Assembly (NCBI RefSeq): GCF_000335475.2
Contig: NZ_ANAH02000013.1
Coordinates: forward strand, 124,001-188,000
From: Cystobacter fuscus DSM 2262
GTDB taxonomy: Bacteria; Myxococcota; Myxococcia; Myxococcales; Myxococcaceae
DNA length: 64,000 bases
Direction of reading: 5' to 3'
Part shown: positions 17,432-25,449 of the stretch, one piece after another
Position numbering within the stretch: the stretch's first letter is position 1
Layout of the letters: each line of letters opens with the position of its first letter
Translations under genes and position numbers: made by a program
Notes under the pieces: model-generated
Databases searched by the model: none
What the model was told of the DNA's origin: nothing
Seen by the model: only the letters and a program-made list of their open reading frames with translations

Positions 17432-18079
17432 TCAGGTGTTGCAGTCGACGTCGTTGTAGGAGAGGTAGGGCGCACCGGCGACGGCCACCGTCTCGTCGTT
17501 GTTGCCGCAGGCCGAGCCGATGGAGGAGGTGTCCTTGGTCGAGATCCACCAGGTGTCGATACCCGTGGAGTCGTTGTCGACGTTACCGGCGGCCAGACCG
17601 GAGATGTTGCAGCCGATGCCCGTGGTGCAGCCACCGAGGCCGGGCATGCCCGGGTTCGCGCCCGCGCCCGTGTACGACGGGCTCGTCGGGGGAGCTTCCT
17701 TGGGCGTCGCCGAGCCCTGGAACTTCGCGCTGTCCACGGTGATGCAGTTGGCGTTCGCGGTGTCGGTCACGCCCTTCGCATCACGCACGATGCAGGTCTT
17801 GCCGGCGGTGCCGAAGTAGTAGGCGTAGCGGTTGCCACGCTCGGGCGAGAAGCCCACCGTCTGCACGTTCTCCGAGTACTTGTCCTTCTCCTGCAGGTAG
17901 GCGCGCTGCGAGGTGAACCAGGCCTTCAGGTTGGCCTTGGCCTCACCCTGCTTGGAGCGGGCCTGGAACTTGATGAAGTTCGGGATGGCGATGGCGGCGA
18001 GGATGCCGATGATGGCCACCACGATCATGAGCTCGATGAGCGTGAAGCCGCGGTTCTTGCGAACGAAGAGACGGTTCAT
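17432..18079 (-). CDS. pilA: Type IV pilin, PilA-like
   Basis: The 215-residue prepilin has a short basic leader and the cleavage/methylation site GFTLIELMIVVAIIGILAAI, with Glu at position 5 of the mature protein. The next part (IPNFIKFQARSKQGEAK, SPERGNRYAYYFGTAG) follows Myxococcus PilA. Two cysteines near the C-terminus (GSACGNND and VDCNT) can form the D-region disulfide. The gene has a sigma-54 promoter and its own terminator, so it is a single-gene unit. No pilB, pilT, pilS or pilR genes are in the window, so this is either an isolated main pilin or an accessory copy. Confidence 0.9.
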   Translation of the reverse strand: MNRLFVRKNRGFTLIELMIVVAIIGILAAIAIPNFIKFQARSKQGEAKANLKAWFTSQRAYLQEKDKYSENVQTVGFSPERGNRYAYYFGTAGKTCIVRDAKGVTDTANANCITVDSAKFQGSATPKEAPPTSPSYTGAGANPGMPGLGGCTTGIGCNISGLAAGNVDNDSTGIDTWWISTKDTSSIGSACGNNDETVAVAGAPYLSYNDVDCNT

Positions 18080-18135
18080 GGGGTTTCTTTCTCGGAACGG
18101 CAGGGGGATGACGGCCGAAGCCGTGACGAATGGAT

Positions 18136-18151
18136 AGCATGATCAGTGCCA
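18136..18151 (-). promoter_or_regulatory. Sigma-54 promoter of the pilin gene
   Basis: On the minus strand the sequence TGGCACTGATCATGCT matches the -24/-12 consensus (TGGCAC-N5-TTGCW class) with the GG and GC dinucleotides at the correct spacing. It lies about 57 bases upstream of the pilA start. PilA of Myxococcus xanthus is likewise transcribed by sigma-54 with the PilS/PilR pair. Confidence 0.75.
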
Positions 18152-18301
18152 GCGTCAAAACACGTTGGGCCGGGCTGCTACGCGCAGGACGTTCGCACTG
18201 GACATGGCTTCTATCCAGCCTGTACGCATGCAGATGAGACGGATCCCGCCGTGCCGCCGCGCTGCTCGAACGGGCTGGACGATGATGGAGATGGGTTACC
18301 G

Positions 18302-19115
18302 ATGGCCGACTCGCCTCCTGAGCACAACCGCGACGCCCTCGCGGACGTCCCGTCTGGCGACATCGAGCGGGCGCGCGCGCTGCTCGCGAGCGTCCCCAGG
18401 GCGCCGCGCAAACCCTCGAAGGAGGCCCGCCGTCTGGTGCTCGCCCTCGCGGGGCCCCAGCGCGTCACGTTCTACTCCAGCCTGGGCTTCCTGCTCGTGG
18501 GCCTGCTCCTGTGCGCCATCTTCCAGGCACCTCGGGCGGTGGGCGACCTGCTGCTGGACCAGCACTCCTTCGAGGTCCCCGGCGTCGTCGACTCGGTGGA
18601 GGTGGGCAGTCGCAAGCGCAAGCCCCGTCCGCCCGTGTACTGCGCGCGCTTCCACTCGGAGGACGGCGGGCTGGTGGGCCGCAGCTGCGAGCCGGGCGGC
18701 AGCTTCCAACCGGGCCAGCGCGTGATCCTCGAGCGCCGCGGAGGCCAGGCCCGCATCCGTGGAACCACCCTCACTCCCATGGGGCGCCTGGGGGGGGCTC
18801 GTCCTGCTGTTCCCCCTCGCTGGCGGCGTGGGCCTGCTGCTCGTCTTGCGGACGAACCACCGTGAGTCGCGCGCGGCCCGCGTTGGCATCCCCATTCTCG
18901 CGCGGGTGACGTACTTCGGCGACGGAAGGCCGGTGCGGAAGAAGGGGCCGCCGCCCACCGAACTGCGCTGGAGCTTCATCGTGCACGGCGAGCGGTACGA
19001 GGGCCGCTTCTCCCTGGACCACGCGTCCGAGTTCGACTTCCTCCCCAGCCGCGACGTCATCGTCGTGCTCTACGACCCGGCGGCTCCGGCCATCAACACC
19101 GTCTACGTGCCCTAG
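18302..19115 (+). pseudogene. Membrane protein gene with frameshift in a G-tract
   Basis: The first frame (ATG 18302) encodes a soluble N-terminus, a membrane helix (FYSSLGFLLVGLLLCAIF) and a domain with CARFHSEDGGLVGRSCEPGG. It is lost near a run of seven G at about 18788. The reading continues without a gap in another frame: GGLVLLFPLAGGVGLLLVL as second helix, then ARVTYFGDGRPVRKKG and VLYDPAAPAINTVYVP, ending at 19115. The whole would be a two-helix protein of about 270 residues resembling DUF3592-type membrane proteins with two similar extracytoplasmic domains. It is either a real frameshift mutation, a phase-variable tract or a sequencing error. Confidence 0.6.
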
Positions 19116-19197
19116 TCCTACCTGAGCTGAATCGCGAGCCGGGTGACGGACAACGCCCCGCGTGGCCGTGCCCGTCCGCGCTACCGGAGCCCAGCGA

Positions 19198-19296
19198 GCG
19201 TGTACCCCAAGGGGCCGAGCGGCTTCCTGGCGCACGGCTCGGGCGGCCTCCGGCCGCGGCCCTGCTCGGCTCCTCCGCTCCAGCCCTCACCCGCCA
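19198..19296 (+). repeat. Dispersed intergenic repeat, copy 2
   Basis: Contains gcgtgtaccccaaggggc, ggcttcctggcgcacggctc and ccctgctcggctcctccgct, shared with the copies near 812, 22120 and 28503. Like copy 1 it has cttcctggcg where copies 3 and 4 have an extra block (ttctccaccgc). Copies 1 and 2 both precede a TipAS locus. Confidence 0.7.
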
Positions 19297-19410
19297 CATG
19301 ACTTCTCTCCCGCCTATACGCGATCTTGCACGCGGCGGCTGTATTCCAGCGCCCCCCGTCGTCAAGTTCCACCGTCGCCAGTTCCAGGGAACCGACTACG
19401 ATGGGCGGCT

Positions 19411-19605
19411 ATGACTCTACTGCTCAGCGCTACTCCCGAATACCTTCAGCAATGTCGCGATGCTCAGGCTCGGGAGCAGGCAGCATCGCTGACCGCCACC
19501 GACCAGTGGGCCCATGTAGACAAGGCACAGGCGCACCACGATTTCCACCCGGCTCGTAGAGTTTTTAGGCGAGGCGATGTTCGTCTACGCGCATAGCGAA
19601 CTTTG
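19411..19605 (+). pseudogene. Truncated duplicate of the TipAS-domain gene
   Basis: Sequence from about 19347 to 19605 is almost identical to 951-1402, including about 65 bases upstream of the start codon. About 190 bases of the coding part are missing between caccacgatttcc and the segment that ends the gene. The deletion is not a multiple of three, so after HHDF the frame ends out of register with a stop at 19596. The few point differences in the retained part show the duplication is not very old. Confidence 0.85.
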
Positions 19606-19819
19606 CGAGTGATGGGGTCCGGGCGGCAGCGACGAATCCGAGCCGCAGAGCGCCACCAAGACCGCTTCGGCTTCTACACCTCGGCCGCGTTCCTGCTGGA
19701 GCGCATCCTGGCGGAGGTCAGCCGCGTTCGACGCACGCAACGGGACGCAGCGCTTCTCGCGGCTGCTGGCTCGCAACCGGGTGCTGGCGGACGAAGTCCA
19801 GCCCTTCACCCTGGACTGA
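19606..19819 (+). pseudogene. C-terminal gene fragment with frameshift, unknown family
   Basis: Two plus-strand frames join: one reads FGFYTSAAFLLERILAE and, after a shift near 19725, the other reads FDARNGTQRFSRLLARNRVL then ADEVQPFTLD and a stop at 19817-19819. The residue pattern looks like a genuine protein C-terminus, but I cannot name the family. It directly follows the truncated TipAS copy. Confidence 0.35.
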
Positions 19820-19888
19820 CGGAGCGCCGCCACGGCCTCTCGCCGGAGCAATCCCGGCGAGGGCCGCGGCATGGCTACCGGGGATGAA

Positions 19889-20152
19889 TCACTCGACCCA
19901 GCAGACCCACTTGTTGGCGGGCCTTTGCTGGCACAGACACTCGGCGATCGCGCCGTCGGGCATGGCACATCCAATCACCGATTCCGGAGTGCAGATCTTG
20001 CCGATGACCTCATCACAGGACTTGATGAGCTCGGCGGAGACCTGGCCGGGCTGCTCCAAGACTTCCGCGGAGCCTTCCGGCACTTCGCCTCCGCCGCAGC
20101 CCACTCCGAAGATGGAAACGACAGACACAAGCGCGAGCACACGTAGAACCAT
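19889..20152 (-). CDS. Small cysteine-rich lipoprotein
   Basis: The ATG at 20152 gives an 87-residue product with a lipoprotein signal (MVLRVLALVSVVSIFGVGC). The mature part has six further cysteines (SCDEV, KICTP, IGCAM, AECLCQQ, WVCWVE) and resembles small myxobacterial secreted proteins of unknown role. The longer frame upstream adds a random-looking leader and was rejected. Confidence 0.6.
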   Translation of the reverse strand: MVLRVLALVSVVSIFGVGCGGGEVPEGSAEVLEQPGQVSAELIKSCDEVIGKICTPESVIGCAMPDGAIAECLCQQRPANKWVCWVE

Positions 20153-20310
20153 GAGTCGAACTCCGTTCGCGGGTGGAGCGGCCATGGAACTGCGGGTTCG
20201 GACCCGGGTCAAGAATTACCGACAACTCTTTTTTCCTCTGTTTTAAGACGAACCCAGGGATGGCTCAGGCGGGAGGCCGGCTCGGCAGCCGCACGGTGAG
20301 GCGGAGTGAC

Positions 20311-20386
20311 GGCCACGACGGAAGGGGTCGAAGAGGTGCGGGAGCACGTCCGCGGGGATGGCCGGCCCCGGGTCGTGCACACTGAT
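20311..20386 (-). pseudogene. Fragment of a histidine kinase ATPase domain
   Basis: The minus-strand frame reads HDPGPAIPADVLPHLFDPFR, the G1/F-box region of a HATPase_c domain. Nothing recognisable of the H-box or G2 box surrounds it. It lies in a 360-base gap between two small genes and is only a scrap of a former kinase gene. Confidence 0.45.
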
Positions 20387-20510
20387 GCCGGCCCGGCGGC
20401 ATTGACCGTCCTCCAGGAACTGGGCGCCTTCGTGACCCGGAGATGGGGAGGTCACGGCGGCCTTCCCCGGTTGAGGCCGAGGGGGGCGTGCTCCTCTGCG
20501 TGGCATACCT

Positions 20511-20753
20511 TCAGCCCTCGATCTTGCGGAAGCGCGGTTGCAGGACCCCCTCGTGCTCGACGTCCTCGAAGAACATCATCTTCGGCCGCACCCAGAACCC
20601 GGTGTCGGGATGGAGCTGGCGGTACACCACCAGCTCTTCCTCCGTCTCGCTGTGCCGTGCATAGCAGATCACCTCGTACTCGCCGCCGCGGTAATGGCGG
20701 AAGCGTCCGAGGGGCTCTTGAGGCAGGGGCTGCACGGGGGGATGGTGAGACAT
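20511..20753 (-). CDS. DUF1653 domain protein
   Basis: The 80-residue product matches the small DUF1653 family over its whole length: GRFRHYRGGEYEVICYARHS, ELVVYRQLHPDTGFWVRP and MFFEDVEHEGVLQPRFRKI. These are short all-beta proteins of unknown role. The gene is divergent from the P450 gene with about 107 bases between the starts. Confidence 0.85.
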   Translation of the reverse strand: MSHHPPVQPLPQEPLGRFRHYRGGEYEVICYARHSETEEELVVYRQLHPDTGFWVRPKMMFFEDVEHEGVLQPRFRKIEG

Positions 20754-20814
20754 GAATGTCTTTCTCGCGCTGAAGGTCGAAAGGAACGGTCGCCAGCGCC
20801 AGAAAGGGTATCAA

Positions 20815-20846
20815 AGAACTCGAGCGGCGCGACCCGGCACGACTGA
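20815..20846. repeat. Short dispersed repeat, copy a
   Basis: A stretch of about 30 bases (aaagaactcgagcggcgcga followed by cccggcacgac) recurs with few changes at 29823-29853. It lies in the divergent gap before the P450 gene. A looser relative (tcaaaggactcgttgcga) occurs in the hairpin at 28270-28308. Confidence 0.45.
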
Positions 20847-20860
20847 GACACAATGGGGCC

Positions 20861-22099
20861 ATGCCCACCACGTCCTCCCTCGGACTCGAGTACACCCCGC
20901 TCGAGCCCCTCTTCCAGGAAGATCCGTTCCCGTTCTACGCGCGGCTGCGCCGCGAGGCCCCTGTCACCTTCGTCCCCGCCTTCCAGCTCTGGCTCGTCAG
21001 CCGATACCAGGACGTGATGGCGGTCCTGAAGGATGCCAGGCGCTTCAGCTCACGAGACACGCTCCGTCCCCCCGTCGAGCCTCCCCCCGAGGTGTGGGCC
21101 ATCCTCGAGTCCGCGGGCTACACGCCGGACTACCCCCTCCTGGGTGATGACCCGCCCGCCCACACGCGCCTGCGCACCCTCCTGGGCAAGGCCTTCACCC
21201 TCGCTCGCATCCAATCCCTGGAGCCGCGAATCCGGCGCGTCACCACCACCTGCCTCGACACGCTGACGAGCGGAGAGCGCAACGCCGACATCGTCGCCCG
21301 GCTCGCCACCCCCGTGTCCATGTATGTCACGACGGAGTTGCTCGGCATCCCCGAGGCGGACCACGCACGCATCAAGCAGTGGTGCGAGGACGAAAAGCTC
21401 TGCTTCACCCCCCTGCCCCTCGAGCAACACCTGCACACCGCACGGGGCGTGGCCAACTTCCGCCTCTACCTGCGCGACCTCGTCGAGGATCGCCGCGAGT
21501 CACCACGCGATGACCTCATCTCCTCGATGCTCGAGGCGAGAACCGAGGGGGAGCGCCCCCTCACCACCGAGGAGCTCGTGGCCCTGATCTCCGTGCTCTT
21601 GTTCGCCGGCCACGAGACGTCCACCAACCTGCTCACCAACGCGCTCCACCACCTGCTGCGCCACCCCGGCCTCTGGCGGGAGCTGCGCGAGGACACCTCC
21701 CTCATCCGCAACGCCATCGAGGAGACGCTGCGCTTCGATCCCCCCATCGTGGGCATGATGCGCACGACGACGGAGCCCGTGGAAATCGCGGGCACGTCGC
21801 TGCCCAGGGGGAGCCGGGTGTTCCCCCTCTTCGCCTCCGCCAACCGCGACGAGCAGCTCTTCGAGCAGGGTGAGCGCTTCGACATCCATCGCCCCAACGC
21901 CGCGCGCCACCTCGGCCTCGGCCACGGCATCCACTACTGCATCGGCGCACCGCTCGCGCGGCTCGGGGCTCACATCACCCTCGAGCTCATGCTCGAGCGT
22001 CTTCCGGACCTGCGCCTGTCTCCCGGCGCGCCCGTCACCTACCTGCCCAGTCTCCTCCACCGCGGGCCCCGCCAGCTCCTCATGGAATGGGGCGCGTAG
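20861..22099 (+). CDS. Cytochrome P450
   Basis: The 412-residue soluble bacterial P450 is complete: I-helix oxygen-activation motif AGHETST, K-helix ExxR in EETLRF, and the heme-binding loop LGLGHGIHYCIGAPLARLG with the proximal Cys. In that loop the usual FGxG start is changed to LGLG. There is no membrane anchor. The family resembles CYP107-like enzymes that oxidise natural products. No ferredoxin or biosynthetic cluster is adjacent, so electron donor and substrate are unknown. Confidence 0.93.
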   Translation: MPTTSSLGLEYTPLEPLFQEDPFPFYARLRREAPVTFVPAFQLWLVSRYQDVMAVLKDARRFSSRDTLRPPVEPPPEVWAILESAGYTPDYPLLGDDPPAHTRLRTLLGKAFTLARIQSLEPRIRRVTTTCLDTLTSGERNADIVARLATPVSMYVTTELLGIPEADHARIKQWCEDEKLCFTPLPLEQHLHTARGVANFRLYLRDLVEDRRESPRDDLISSMLEARTEGERPLTTEELVALISVLLFAGHETSTNLLTNALHHLLRHPGLWRELREDTSLIRNAIEETLRFDPPIVGMMRTTTEPVEIAGTSLPRGSRVFPLFASANRDEQLFEQGERFDIHRPNAARHLGLGHGIHYCIGAPLARLGAHITLELMLERLPDLRLSPGAPVTYLPSLLHRGPRQLLMEWGA

Positions 22100-22119
22100 A
22101 CTGGTGGCTCCTACAGCGC

Positions 22120-22259
22120 TGGGAGCGCGGCCAGGGCCGACGTGTACCCCAAGGGGCTGCGCGGCTTCTCCACCGCCTGGCGCACGGCTCGGGCGGCCCC
22201 GTCAGCGGCCCTGCTCGGCCCCTCCGCTCCAGTCCACCACCTCTCCACAGGCCTTCAAT
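22120..22259 (+). repeat. Dispersed intergenic repeat, copy 3 (longest)
   Basis: Carries the left blocks (gggagcgcggccaggg, cgtgtaccccaaggggc), the middle block (gcgcggcttctccaccgcct), ctggcgcacggctcgggcgg and the right block (ccacctctccacaggccttc). It is therefore the most complete copy in the window and links the partial copies into one element of about 140-155 bases. Confidence 0.75.
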
Positions 22260-22462
22260 TGCTCGGTGCCGGTGTCTTCGCAGTTCGTGGCGCCATCGTA
22301 ACTGGATGAGGGCGATGGGGCCGCCCGACCTGACGAGGGTGCTGCCCGAGAGCGCCTCGGAGTCGCACACCGAGGTCGGACACCCTTTTCGCCTTTTGGT
22401 TCCCATGAATCGCGGCTCGCGCATTAGCCGACAGAAGAGAAATCCTTTCGGAGGGAGTCCCC

Positions 22463-24142
22463 ATGAATGTTCGGAGTCTCGGAGCTGTCCTTTTCCTTTT
22501 CCTGTCCGCATGTGCCGCGGGAACCGTGGACGATTTCGCGGGCCAGGAGGAGTTCCCGGGTGAGCACCAGGCGCTCGAGGGGGGCGAAGTCTCGCTCTTC
22601 CCGGACTCGGCCCGTCCCGCGATCCCCATGGACAGCGATACCGGCGCGGTGGAACTCGGGATGAAGTTTCGCCTGTCCGTCCCGGGTACGATCCGCGGCG
22701 TGCGCTTCTTCAAGGGCGGGGCCCAGAATGCCGGCCCGCACCGCGTGAGTCTGTGGAGCCGGGAGGGCTCGAAGCTCGCGGAGGCGAGCTCCACGAACGA
22801 GACGACGGCCGGGTGGCAGACGGTGCGTTTTGCTTCACCCGTCAAGGTCAGCGCTGGGACGACCTATGTCGTGTCGTACTATGCCCCGGCCGGACGGTAC
22901 GGAGCCACGGTGGGCGGATTCAACTCGGAGAAGTCGCGAGGACCCATTCGCGGGCTCGTTTCGGGCGCGGACGGGGTGAACGGCGTCTACCGCTACGGCG
23001 GTGGATTTCCGACGCAGGGTTACCAGAACACCGACTACGCAGTGGACGTGGTCTTCCTTCCGGAGGGCACCGAAGAAGACACCCAGGCGCCCAGTTCGCC
23101 CGCGGGGCTTGTCGCGTCCGCGGCCTCCTCGACCACCATCAACCTGGGCTGGAACGCCTCGACGGACAATGTCGGTATCGCGGCCTACGATGTCTTCCGC
23201 AATGGCGTGAAGATCGCCTCCACGGCGAGCCTCACCTACGCGGACACCGGTCTCACGGCGGACACGAGCTACGGCTACTTCGTGAAGGCGCGGGATGCTG
23301 CCGGCAATCTCAGCGCAGCCTCGAACGGTGTCACGGCGACGACCGGGTCCACCTCGACGCCGTCCGGCTTTCCGAACGCGAGCAATACGGGCGTGCCGAC
23401 GGGAACGCAGCTCACGCCCTACACCGGCCCGTGCACTGTCACCGCGGCCAATATGGTCATCGACTCCAAGACCGTGAACTGCGATCTCGTCATCCGCGCG
23501 TCGGGCGTCACGATTCGCAACTCGAAGATCAACGGTACCGTCTCGACCGAAGAGAACTCCACCGGATACTCCTTCACGCTCACCGACTCTCACGTCGACG
23601 CGGGTGATCGCATCGTCACGGGGGTGGGGGCCGTGAACTTCACCGCCGTCCGTGTGCACGTGGAGGGGGGCAATCGCTCCATTCACTGCTGGAGAGACTG
23701 TGAGATTCGCGATTCCTACGTTCATGGCCAGATGACGGACGAAACGGGAACCGCGCATGAGTCTGGCATCCGGATGGGAAGAAACGCCACCATCCGGCAC
23801 AACACCATCACGTGCGATGCACCGGACGTGCCGCCCGACGCGGGCTGCTCGGCGGCGCTCACCGGCTACGGCGACTTCGCCCCGGTCGAGAACAACCTGG
23901 TGGAGAACAACTACTTCCCGGGCACGACGGGAGGCTTCTGCGCCTATGGCGGGTCATCCCGGGGCAAGCCGTACTCGGACTCGACGAACAACATCCGCTT
24001 CATCGGCAACGTTTTCGGTCGCGGTTCGAGCGGACGCTGTGGATATTACGGGGCCATCACCAGCTTCGACACCTCGGAGCCGGGGAACGTCTGGTCCAAC
24101 AACACCTGGGAGGACGGAACGGTCCTTCTCCCCTCGAACTAG
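22463..24142 (+). CDS. DUF4082/FN3/parallel beta-helix lipoprotein
   Basis: The ATG at 22463 follows a GGAGGGAG ribosome site. The 559-residue product starts with a lipoprotein signal (lipobox near LFLSACA). Residues about 45-205 form a DUF4082-type jelly-roll (MKFRLSVPGTIRGVRFFKGG ... YAVDVVF), residues about 212-295 a fibronectin type III domain (APSSPAGLVASAASSTTINL), and residues about 305-559 a right-handed beta-helix starting with SNTGVPTGTQL and with repeats such as VTIRNSKI, CEIRDSYVHG and ATIRHNTI. Such architectures bind or cleave polysaccharide at the surface. No lyase catalytic set is obvious. It is convergent with another beta-helix lipoprotein whose helix begins with the same NTGVP module. 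Confidence 0.82.
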   Translation: MNVRSLGAVLFLFLSACAAGTVDDFAGQEEFPGEHQALEGGEVSLFPDSARPAIPMDSDTGAVELGMKFRLSVPGTIRGVRFFKGGAQNAGPHRVSLWSREGSKLAEASSTNETTAGWQTVRFASPVKVSAGTTYVVSYYAPAGRYGATVGGFNSEKSRGPIRGLVSGADGVNGVYRYGGGFPTQGYQNTDYAVDVVFLPEGTEEDTQAPSSPAGLVASAASSTTINLGWNASTDNVGIAAYDVFRNGVKIASTASLTYADTGLTADTSYGYFVKARDAAGNLSAASNGVTATTGSTSTPSGFPNASNTGVPTGTQLTPYTGPCTVTAANMVIDSKTVNCDLVIRASGVTIRNSKINGTVSTEENSTGYSFTLTDSHVDAGDRIVTGVGAVNFTAVRVHVEGGNRSIHCWRDCEIRDSYVHGQMTDETGTAHESGIRMGRNATIRHNTITCDAPDVPPDAGCSAALTGYGDFAPVENNLVENNYFPGTTGGFCAYGGSSRGKPYSDSTNNIRFIGNVFGRGSSGRCGYYGAITSFDTSEPGNVWSNNTWEDGTVLLPSN

Positions 24143-24168
24143 CGAGGGCCCCAGGCATCCCGGAGGTC

Positions 24169-25449
24169 TCAATCGTGCCGCTCGATCGGGACCTCCACGC
24201 CCGTGGCCTCCCAGACGTTTCCCGCGGCGGACAGCTGCGTCCGCGTGCTCACGAGCACGGCACAGTCGAAGACCGTCTGGGCGCCGAAGACGTTGTTGCG
24301 CACCACCATGCCTGGAAGGCTCGCTCCGCCCGAATGTCCGAGGTTCACGATGCAACTGCCGCGGTCGAGACGGTTGCGCTCGATTCTCACGTCGCGCGTC
24401 GGTCCGTCCTGCTGGTTCACGAAGACCGCCGCGCCGGCTTCTTCACCCGGACCGTGCACATTGCTGTCGTAGATGCCGATGTCGCGCCCCTCGAAGACGC
24501 TGATGCCGTACTGGGCGCCCACCGGGTCGAGCGCGTGAATCCACGAGCTCTCCACCCGCGCGCCGGACTTCAGGTTCATCCCGACCACCACCCCGTGCAC
24601 GTCGAGCCGGCGCGCGGTGAAACCTCCGCCCATCACCCCCCACTGGAGCGTCGAGGACTCCTCGGCGAAGACCTCGATGTCTTCCAGCAAGACGCCCGTC
24701 GCCCCCGCCACGCTGATGATGCCGTCAATCTCGCGTGGCACCGGCGCGTGGACCACGCATCGGCGAACGGTGACGTCGTTCGCGCGGATGATCAGCCGAC
24801 CGCGAATGTCCCGGTCCTCGAACACGGTGCCCGGTGTGTCCAGCACGACGTCCCCCTCGTGCCGGACCAGGGACGAGCCCGCGGGAACTCCGGTGTTCCG
24901 CGGACCGGGGAGGGCCGGGTTGGCCCGGCAGGAGACGTTGGCCGGACATGCCTTGCACGCGCCGTCCTCGCACCGGAAGCCATCCGCACATTCGATGGGC
25001 TCGGTGCACACGGGCTGCGCGAGCCCGAGATTCTCGAGCACGGAGAGGTGGCCGAAGCTCCGCGTCCCTTCGCTCCAGGAGCCGGCCATCGGGGCTGGAA
25101 GGCCGTCTCGGGTCACACGAACGAGTGAAGCGGGGCCACGGTGGCCCGGTGCCGATTCGGCGCGCATCTCGGCCTGGGCGGGGAGGGCGAGCGTCCGTGC
25201 CGATGGCTCCAGTGCATAGGTCATTCCGACCGACCAGCCCTGCACGCCGAGTTCCCGGATCGAGACCGTCTCCTCTCTTTCGAGCGCACCCGGCGGAAGG
25301 GTCACCCGGACGCGGCCATCGCGGGAGGTGACGGTGCCCCCTTCGCTCCCGATGACGCGAACGTCGGGCCGCCCACGTGCATCGAATAGACCCTCGCCGC
25401 ACGCACCCGCGAGCAAGGCGAGCGCCGCGACGAGGAGGGGAGCACGCAT
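24169..25449 (-). CDS. Lipoprotein with parallel beta-helix, last gene of sigma/caspase operon
   Basis: The ATG at 25449 shares one base with the stop codon of the caspase gene (TGATG), so translation is probably coupled; the longer frame upstream is a shadow. The 426-residue product has a lipobox (LLAGAC), an N-terminal ZU5-like beta domain (GSEGGTVTSRDGRVRVTLPP, then GALEREETVSI), a Cys-rich linker (TEPIECADGFRCEDGACKAC) and a right-handed beta-helix starting at RNTGVPAGSSLVRHEG with rungs such as DVTVRRCVVHA and DIGIYDSNVHG. It is probably exposed at the outer surface. No enzyme motif is recognised. It may be the substrate or output of the upstream caspase-like protein. Confidence 0.75.
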   Translation of the reverse strand: MRAPLLVAALALLAGACGEGLFDARGRPDVRVIGSEGGTVTSRDGRVRVTLPPGALEREETVSIRELGVQGWSVGMTYALEPSARTLALPAQAEMRAESAPGHRGPASLVRVTRDGLPAPMAGSWSEGTRSFGHLSVLENLGLAQPVCTEPIECADGFRCEDGACKACPANVSCRANPALPGPRNTGVPAGSSLVRHEGDVVLDTPGTVFEDRDIRGRLIIRANDVTVRRCVVHAPVPREIDGIISVAGATGVLLEDIEVFAEESSTLQWGVMGGGFTARRLDVHGVVVGMNLKSGARVESSWIHALDPVGAQYGISVFEGRDIGIYDSNVHGPGEEAGAAVFVNQQDGPTRDVRIERNRLDRGSCIVNLGHSGGASLPGMVVRNNVFGAQTVFDCAVLVSTRTQLSAAGNVWEATGVEVPIERHD

